A stretch of DNA of 26,572 bases from Lachnospiraceae bacterium (GTDB lineage: Bacteria; Bacillota; Clostridia; Lachnospirales; Lachnospiraceae): the NCBI GenBank assembly GCA_900771955.1, contig CAAGPW010000044.1, forward strand, positions 1 through 26,572, in the 5' to 3' direction. Within the stretch, counting starts at the first letter, position 1, and each line of letters begins with the position of its first letter. Below are positions 21,722 to 26,572 of this stretch, piece after piece. Below the pieces are notes generated by a model that made no database searches, was not told where the DNA came from, and saw only the letters and a program-made list of their open reading frames with translations. Position numbers and translations under genes: made by a program.

Positions 21722-23471
21722 ATGTATTCTCCATTCCCCGCGCGTTTACTTTCCACGCAAGACTCTCGTTTTGCAGTGTATACAATCTGTGATACAGCCC
21801 TTTTTCTGCCATAAGCGTTTCATGCGTTCCTTCCTCCGCAAGTCCGCCTTCGTTCAGCACCACAATCTTGTCGCAGTCAACCACGGAACGCAGCTTGTGC
21901 GCAATAATGAGTACCGTCTTGTTTTCGATCAGTTTTCCGATCGCCTGCTGGATCTTTGTTTCATTTTCCGGATCAATGCTTGCGGTACTTTCATCCAGCA
22001 GCACCACCGGCGCATCCTTTAAAAATGCCCGCGCGATCGACAGTCTCTGCCGCTCTCCTCCGGAAAGCGTCTTTCCATTCTCACCGATCATGGTCTGATA
22101 TCCATCCGGAAGTCTTTCGATAAATTCATCGCATGCCGCCAGCCGCGCCGCCGCGTAGACTTCCTCTTCCGTCGCGCCCGCTTTTCCGATCCGGATATTG
22201 TTATAGATCGTGTCATTAAACAACACCACATCCTGAAAAACGATCGAGTAATTCGCAAGCAGTTTTTCAGGGGCGATCTTTTTTACGTCCTTTCCTCCGA
22301 CTAAGACCGCTCCGTCCTTCACATCCCAGAACCTTGCTGCAAGCCGGGTGAGCGTACTCTTTCCGGAGCCGGACGGGCCTACTAACGCAGTGATCTCTCC
22401 CTGTTTCGCGACAAACGAGACATCATGCAGCACCTCTTTTTCATTGTACGCAAAGCTCACATGGTCAAACGTGATGTCAAACTGGCTTAATGCCACATCC
22501 TCGCCATCCTGCTCCTCCTCAAGAAGAAGCGCATTCACTCTGCCCGCACCGACCAGGGAGGCAATGAAACCTCCAAGGTGCTCACACGCACTGCTAAAAG
22601 GCTCATAGATCCGCACTGCCGCATACAAAAAGACCAGGAATTTAAACAGCGATATGTCTCCCGCCACAAGCATTTTGGAACCGAATATGATCACAAGTCC
22701 AAGTCCGATCCGCATGACATTATAGGAAATGGAAATACTGAGTCCCGCTAACAGTTCATACAGCACCTGACCCGGGATCGTATTTTTTATTTTTCTTTCC
22801 AGTTCCTTCTGATAGGTCGCGATCCTTTCGGTCGTGCGCAAAAGTTTTATGTTTTCCAGATACTCCTGAAGTCCGTCGCTGACCGCAAGTTTCTTTCCTC
22901 TGTTCTTTTTATTCGTCCCCTCCGAGATCCTTCTTGACAGTGCCATCACAAAAACCGCGACCGGCAGGCATATTGCAAGATATCCGGTAAGACGCGCATC
23001 ATAAAGGAATAAAACCACCATCGCCACGCAGCCGGTGATCAGCCCGCTCATCAGTTCCGCCGCCGTCTGTGAGAGAATGTGCGACACGGTCTGCACATCA
23101 TCCATAATGACGGAGGTCAGATCGCTCAGTTCCCTTCTTCCAAAAAAGGAGAGCGGCAGTCTGCGCAGCTTATCCGCCAGCTCCATGCGCAGATTGTATT
23201 CTTCCTGTCCCGCAGTCAGATATTCCTTGTGATACGCGATCTTATAAGTGACAAACATGAGGATCACGATGAGCAAAAGTACGCCCACATAGGGGAGGAA
23301 CGGGATCTTTTCCTGTTGTCCCTTAAAATAGCAGATCATCATCTGCTCACTCACCCGGGCAAGCGGAATGACCGGAAGCAGCGTCGCCAGCTGAAACAGC
23401 GAAAGCCATACTGCCGCCTTTATGATTGTTTTCGTTCCTTCTTTACTTAAATGAAACATTCTGCTAAGCAT
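21714..23471 (-). CDS. ABC half-transporter (membrane domain plus ATPase), second of the pair
   Basis: A 585-residue type IV (exporter-fold) half-transporter. A six-helix membrane domain occupies about residues 15-315, followed by an ATPase with Walker A GPSGSGKST (about 365-373), LSGGERQR (about 469) and VLLDESTASID (about 490-500). All nucleotide-site motifs are present. The start at 23471 (MLSRMFHLSKEG) lies 8 bases inside the end of the previous gene with GGAGG 9 bases upstream; a longer frame reaching 23561 lacks support. Together with the previous gene it should form a heterodimer. IrtAB/YbtPQ-type pairs of this shape import siderophores despite the exporter fold, and streptococcal SiaDE homologues accompany haem-uptake genes. 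Confidence 0.92.
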   Translation of the reverse strand: MLSRMFHLSKEGTKTIIKAAVWLSLFQLATLLPVIPLARVSEQMMICYFKGQQEKIPFLPYVGVLLLIVILMFVTYKIAYHKEYLTAGQEEYNLRMELADKLRRLPLSFFGRRELSDLTSVIMDDVQTVSHILSQTAAELMSGLITGCVAMVVLFLYDARLTGYLAICLPVAVFVMALSRRISEGTNKKNRGKKLAVSDGLQEYLENIKLLRTTERIATYQKELERKIKNTIPGQVLYELLAGLSISISYNVMRIGLGLVIIFGSKMLVAGDISLFKFLVFLYAAVRIYEPFSSACEHLGGFIASLVGAGRVNALLLEEEQDGEDVALSQFDITFDHVSFAYNEKEVLHDVSFVAKQGEITALVGPSGSGKSTLTRLAARFWDVKDGAVLVGGKDVKKIAPEKLLANYSIVFQDVVLFNDTIYNNIRIGKAGATEEEVYAAARLAACDEFIERLPDGYQTMIGENGKTLSGGERQRLSIARAFLKDAPVVLLDESTASIDPENETKIQQAIGKLIENKTVLIIAHKLRSVVDCDKIVVLNEGGLAEEGTHETLMAEKGLYHRLYTLQNESLAWKVNARGMENTYE

Positions 23472-25251
23472 GCTTTCCACCTCCGATCTTCCATGAAACA
23501 CTGCTCTCATATTCCTGATACATCCGCGCATAGACGCCTTCCTTTGACAGTAGTTCCTCATGCGTTCCCTGTTCTGCGATCTTCCCTTTCTGAATCACCA
23601 GGATCTGATCGGCATGGATAATGGTCTGTAATCTGTGCGCGATCATAAGTACTGTTTTTCCTTTTAAAAGCGAATCCAGTGCTTTCTGGATCAGAAATTC
23701 ATTTTCCGCATCCGCAAAAGCCGTTGCCTCGTCGAGCAGGACAACCGGCGCGTCTTTTAAGATTGCCCGTGCAAGCGCGATCCGCTGCATCTCTCCACCG
23801 GACAGATAGATCCCTTTCGTCCCTATGACCGTATCCATGCCATCCGGCATTTTTTCCAAAATATCCTCGCACTGCGCCTGTTTTAGCGCAAACGCGATTT
23901 CCTCCCTGGTCGTATCCGGCCGATACATTGCCACATTCTGCGCGATCGACATTTTAAAGAGGCTGGTATCCTGAAATACGATGCTGACCTTTTTCATCCA
24001 CTCCCAGTAGCTGATGTTTCTTAAATCCACACCGCCTACGGTAACCGCGCCTTCCGTGACATCCCAGAAGCGTGCGATCAGATTCGCGATCGTACTCTTT
24101 CCGCCTCCGGACTCCCCTACCAGCGCCGTCACGGTACCCGGACGGATCGTTAAGGACACATCATCCAGCGCTTTCACACCTTCCTCGTACTGAAACGAAA
24201 CATGATCCATTTTGATCTCGTAATTTTCCGGTGTCTTTTGGTTTTCTGCCTCCGGAAGTGGCTCTTTTGCAAGAATATCGTCCACCGCCGTAAGCGATGC
24301 CTTCGCGAGCATCAGGTTTGAGGAACTGTGCATCAGTTTTGTCAGGATCGAAGCGACAAGCGGGATCAGCACTGCAAAAAACGCAAATGTCATGATCGTT
24401 TTCCCGGTTCCGTTTCCGGCGTTATACAATAATATCCCGCCCGGGATCAGGAAGAAAAAGACCGCATTAATGATTGCCGTATAAGCGCTGTACGCATTTT
24501 CCATCGAAAACGAATACTTTGTCATAAAATCCGCGTAGTCTTTCACCGCCTGCTGATAGCGTCGAAAAGAATCTGCTGTCTGCCCGAATGTCTTTACGAC
24601 CGAGATCCCACGGACATACTCCGTTGCCGCGTTTCCGATATTTTCCCCTGCTGTCTGTACCTGCTGCACGAATCCTTCGCTCTCTCCCTTTAGCATGGAT
24701 GCCAGGAAGAAGAATCCAAGCAATATCGGAATCAGGCAGATCAAAGACAGCCTCCAGTCATACCGGAACATGAACACGAAAAACGCAACCGGCAAGACCG
24801 CCGACTGTACATAATCCGGAATGTGATGCGCAATCAAAATTTCAAGGTTATCCGTATTCTTTTCGATGACTTTCCGCTGTACGCCACTCGGATGCTGCAT
24901 ATGATAGCCAAGCGGCAGTTCTCCGAGATGCCGGATCAGCCGCACACGGATTTTCGCCACGGTATGATACGCGCTGATGTGGGAACACAAAAGCGCCATA
25001 CCGTACACACCAAATCCCATCCCCACATAAAACACAGCCTGTTTTCCAAGGCCGGAAAGTTCTAAGAGATCAAGTGTCTGAAAAGAACCTCCGGATTCAA
25101 TCAAAAGTTTTGCGACACCATATACACAGATATATGCTTTTAAATTGATCACCGCCGCACTCGCCGCAAAAACGGCGGACAGCAGGATCGTAATGCGAAA
25201 TGCTCCCGCATATTGAAACAGCTTTCCAAATACTTTTGTTACTTCTTTCAT
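23464..25251 (-). CDS. ABC half-transporter (membrane domain plus ATPase), first of the pair
   Basis: A 595-residue exporter-fold half-transporter. The membrane domain occupies about residues 10-310. The ATPase has Walker A GESGGGKST (about 379-387), signature LSGGEMQR (about 483) and VLLDEATAFADAENE (about 504-518). The AFADAENE D-loop variant is the form seen in the IrtAB/YbtPQ siderophore group, in contrast to the ASIDPENE of the partner. The start at 25251 (MKEVTKVF) is chosen because AGGA lies 4 bases upstream; a GTG four codons earlier is too close to the GAGGAGG. It is the first transporter gene of the operon, 62 bases after the TetR gene. Confidence 0.92.
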   Translation of the reverse strand: MKEVTKVFGKLFQYAGAFRITILLSAVFAASAAVINLKAYICVYGVAKLLIESGGSFQTLDLLELSGLGKQAVFYVGMGFGVYGMALLCSHISAYHTVAKIRVRLIRHLGELPLGYHMQHPSGVQRKVIEKNTDNLEILIAHHIPDYVQSAVLPVAFFVFMFRYDWRLSLICLIPILLGFFFLASMLKGESEGFVQQVQTAGENIGNAATEYVRGISVVKTFGQTADSFRRYQQAVKDYADFMTKYSFSMENAYSAYTAIINAVFFFLIPGGILLYNAGNGTGKTIMTFAFFAVLIPLVASILTKLMHSSSNLMLAKASLTAVDDILAKEPLPEAENQKTPENYEIKMDHVSFQYEEGVKALDDVSLTIRPGTVTALVGESGGGKSTIANLIARFWDVTEGAVTVGGVDLRNISYWEWMKKVSIVFQDTSLFKMSIAQNVAMYRPDTTREEIAFALKQAQCEDILEKMPDGMDTVIGTKGIYLSGGEMQRIALARAILKDAPVVLLDEATAFADAENEFLIQKALDSLLKGKTVLMIAHRLQTIIHADQILVIQKGKIAEQGTHEELLSKEGVYARMYQEYESSVSWKIGGGKHA

Positions 25252-25280
25252 TTTTCCTACCACTCCCTCCTCTGTTTTTC

Positions 25281-25298
25281 GGTTAGTTTCGGCTAACC
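25281..25298. promoter_or_regulatory. Inverted repeat before the ABC/ECF transporter genes
   Basis: GGTTAG-TTTCGG-CTAACC is a perfect 6-bp inverted repeat in the short gap between the TetR gene and the first transporter. It also fits TTAG-N6-CTAA, the layout of iron/manganese boxes bound by DtxR-family regulators (consensus TTAGGTTAGCCTAA style). The right half GCTAACCTA matches the DtxR half-site well. It could be a metal-dependent operator or simply an mRNA hairpin. Confidence 0.45.
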
Positions 25299-25313
25299 TA
25301 TAGGTATAAAAAA

Positions 25314-25937
25314 TTACACTTTAATACGAAGAATATCTGCCCATCCCACATCAAAGAAATACTTTAATTCTCCTACATAAACGACCGCCTCAGCTTTATC
25401 CATTTTGTGCATAACAGGCTCAAACAGTCCGTACAGATACGAACTGATCAGAATATGGATCGTTTTTTCTCCGGCTTTTCTTCCATTGATGACCGCTTCA
25501 TGCCCTGTCTCTTCCATAAACCGGATCGTAGATGCCTCAAGGATCGCGACAAGTTCTTCCATATAATTCTCATAGGAAGAGCCTCCTGCGCCCGCGAGAA
25601 GCAGACGGAACACATCAAAATGCGCATAGATATAGTCCACAAAAGGATTCTCATCCCTGTCCCCATGCAGTGCCGACTGTTCCTGCACATCCTGAGGCTG
25701 TTCATGGAACGCCTGATTGACATTGATAAGATTCTGCTTAAATTCCTCTGCAACTGGACCAACCAGGGCGCAAAAAAGAGCATCCTTGCCGGCATACCGG
25801 TTCTTAAGCGCTCCCCACGTCACACCTGCCTTTTTACAGATGACATTTGTAGACGCTTTTTCATATCCTTTTTCTAAAAATTCTTCTTTTGCAGACGCTA
25901 ATATTTTGGGATCAAGACTTTTGTCCGGTTTTGCCAT
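25314..25937 (-). CDS. TetR-family regulator of the ABC/ECF operon
   Basis: A 207-residue repressor. The helix-turn-helix region is residues about 8-55 (LDPKILASAKEEFLEKGYEKASTNVICKKAGVTWGALKNRYAGKDALFCALV). The remainder is helical (FVDYIYAHFDVFRLLLAGAGGSSYENYMEELVAILEAS and a terminal segment with the SSYLYGLFEPVMH pattern seen in TetR_C members). It is the first gene of the operon with the two ABC half-transporters and the ECF importer. A 36-bp palindrome lies directly downstream of its promoter, so autoregulation is likely. The inducer would be the cargo or a related compound, possibly haem. Confidence 0.92.
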   Translation of the reverse strand: MAKPDKSLDPKILASAKEEFLEKGYEKASTNVICKKAGVTWGALKNRYAGKDALFCALVGPVAEEFKQNLINVNQAFHEQPQDVQEQSALHGDRDENPFVDYIYAHFDVFRLLLAGAGGSSYENYMEELVAILEASTIRFMEETGHEAVINGRKAGEKTIHILISSYLYGLFEPVMHKMDKAEAVVYVGELKYFFDVGWADILRIKV

Positions 25938-25955
25938 TGTTTATACCTTCCTCAT

Positions 25956-25991
25956 ATTGATAGTATCACTATCGGTAGTGCTGCTATCAAT
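25956..25991. promoter_or_regulatory. Large palindromic operator of the TetR gene
   Basis: ATTGATAG-N3-CACTA-N4-TAGTG-N3-CTATCAAT, a 36-bp palindrome with all 13 specified pairs matching. It begins in the -10 box and covers the transcription start of the TetR gene. This is the expected form of a double TetR-dimer operator. Confidence 0.8.
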
Positions 25992-26017
25992 ATAATATAA
26001 AACAGATCTGATGTCAA
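25989..26017 (-). promoter_or_regulatory. Promoter of the TetR-ABC-ECF operon
   Basis: On the minus strand consensus TTGACA (26017-26012), a 17-base spacer and TATATT (25994-25989). The -10 box overlaps the palindromic operator. Confidence 0.85.
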
Positions 26018-26023
26018 GGGATT

Positions 26024-26062
26024 ATTAAAAAAAGACAGGGATCGGTACAAAATCCTGTCTTT
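26024..26062 (-). terminator. Terminator after the hydrolase remnant
   Basis: AAAGACAGG and CCTGTCTTT form a 9-bp stem, with AT/AT inside, followed by TTTTTTTAAT on the minus strand. It ends transcription coming from the hydrolase remnant or the CRISPR side and isolates the TetR promoter. Confidence 0.8.
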
Positions 26063-26100
26063 CATGAGTAATCTTTATGAAACAATGAATAGGACATCTG

Positions 26101-26292
26101 TCAAATATAAGACAGTATCTCCTCAAATCTCTGTTTCCTTTCGGGGTAAAATATGATCATCAGATAACGGTGGGACATGCCTTTCCATGCTGTCATAGAA
26201 TATGGCACACTGTACTTTTTACAAGTCCTTTCATATTCCGGTGCGACCGCATAAAGTGTCTCATCACTGCCATAAATAAAGTACGTTTGCAG
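26101..26292 (-). pseudogene. C-terminal remnant of an alpha/beta-hydrolase
   Basis: An open stretch of about 63 codons ends with TGA at 26101, and an in-frame TAG at 26293 blocks it upstream. It reads YFIYGSDETLYAVAPEYERT, continues with YSVPYSMTAWKGMSHRY and ends RFEEILSYI. This looks like the last strand/helix part of an alpha/beta-hydrolase or esterase, including a GMSHRY segment near where the catalytic His would be. There is no start codon with a ribosome binding site, and the nucleophile part is absent. The 5' portion has been lost, perhaps when the adjacent CRISPR array region was rearranged. The family call is from pattern memory and is moderate. Confidence 0.6.
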
Positions 26293-26337
26293 CTAGAATA
26301 ACGTGCTTTGAAGCTAAAGTATCCAGATGCCTGCGAT

Positions 26338-26572
26338 ATTTCAATCCTCGCTCCCACAAGGGGAGCGACGCTATTACATCGACAATGACGGATTTACCCA
26401 TTTTATTTCAATCCACGCTCCCACAAGGGGAGCGACAGTGGAATTCTTGCGCTAATTTCACTAATACTCTTAATTTCAATCCTCGCTCCCACAAGGGGAG
26501 CGACCATCGTCCACAAGATATTTCTTCCATTCAGTAAAATTTCAATCTACGCTCCCACAAGGGGAGCGACAC
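26338..26572 (-). CRISPR. Trailer end of a type I-C-like CRISPR array (4 repeats, 3 spacers in window)
   Basis: Four 32-bp repeats lie at 26338-26369, 26405-26436, 26473-26504 and 26539-26570, separated by spacers of 35, 36 and 34 bases. Read on the minus strand the repeat begins GTCGCTCCCC and ends GGATTGAAAT, with an internal CGCTCCC/GGGAGCG hairpin. This is the hallmark of type I-C repeats and fixes the transcription direction as minus. Three copies deviate at one or two bases next to the GGATTGAAAT end (GCGAGG in the first and third, GCGTAG in the fourth) from the standard GCGTGG of the second. Degenerate copies mark the leader-distal end. The leader and any cas genes should lie to the right, outside the window. 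Confidence 0.95.

Noticed and set aside
1..26572. Insertion sequences, integrases or att sites.
   Set aside because: No transposase or integrase motifs, no IS-like terminal inverted repeats, and no target-site duplications were recognised.

Overview
The window looks like a chromosomal segment of a gut Firmicute, most likely a Lachnospiraceae-type clostridium. The evidence is moderate GC, AGGAGG-type ribosome binding sites, tightly packed operons, lipoproteins with short Cys lipoboxes and no outer-membrane proteins, an ECF transporter, a Cys/Met-rich leader peptide, and a type I-C-like CRISPR repeat. Almost all genes lie on the minus strand. The exceptions are the two regulators transcribed away from their neighbours, the LacI-type gene at 4960 and the LysR-type gene at 10750.

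Positions 1-6740 form a maltodextrin/starch island. A minus-strand operon runs from a cytoplasmic GH13 amylase through a sugar-binding lipoprotein to MalF- and MalG-type permeases, the last cut by the window edge. A short LacI-family gene faces it, followed convergently by a cell-surface lipoprotein with an InlB-like repeat and a SusE/F-like starch-binding domain. Related operators with a central CG (TTAAACGTTTAA type) sit in both control regions, so the LacI protein probably controls the whole island.

Positions 6779-11643 hold a redox module under a divergent LysR regulator: flavodoxin, a two-domain carboxymuconolactone decarboxylase-like protein, a second flavodoxin that is broken, and a cupin. 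A wrecked P1B-type metal ATPase and a TetR gene follow. Both the ATPase and the second flavodoxin carry an internal deletion, and the two junctions share an unexpectedly similar sequence.

Positions 11649-16997 are about sulfur. The metN-metI-metQ ABC importer is preceded by its own promoter, a 46-codon leader ORF with 6 Cys and 6 Met codons, and an intrinsic terminator: a textbook attenuation arrangement. Just after metQ lies an unusual tRNA-Cys(GCA) gene with no obvious promoter of its own. A SulP anion transporter with a long extra C-terminal domain lies upstream. This leader peptide, transporter and tRNA-Cys assembly is the most interesting system in the window.

Positions 16999-18888 hold a small TetR, membrane protein and GNAT operon. 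Positions 18895-26017 hold a TetR-controlled operon of two ABC exporter-like half-transporters plus a complete ECF importer (S component of the MptD/Trep_Strep type, EcfT, and a fused double EcfA). This gene order resembles the streptococcal siaDEFGH haem-uptake genes. The right edge has a hydrolase remnant and the trailer end of a CRISPR array whose leader and any cas genes lie outside the window.
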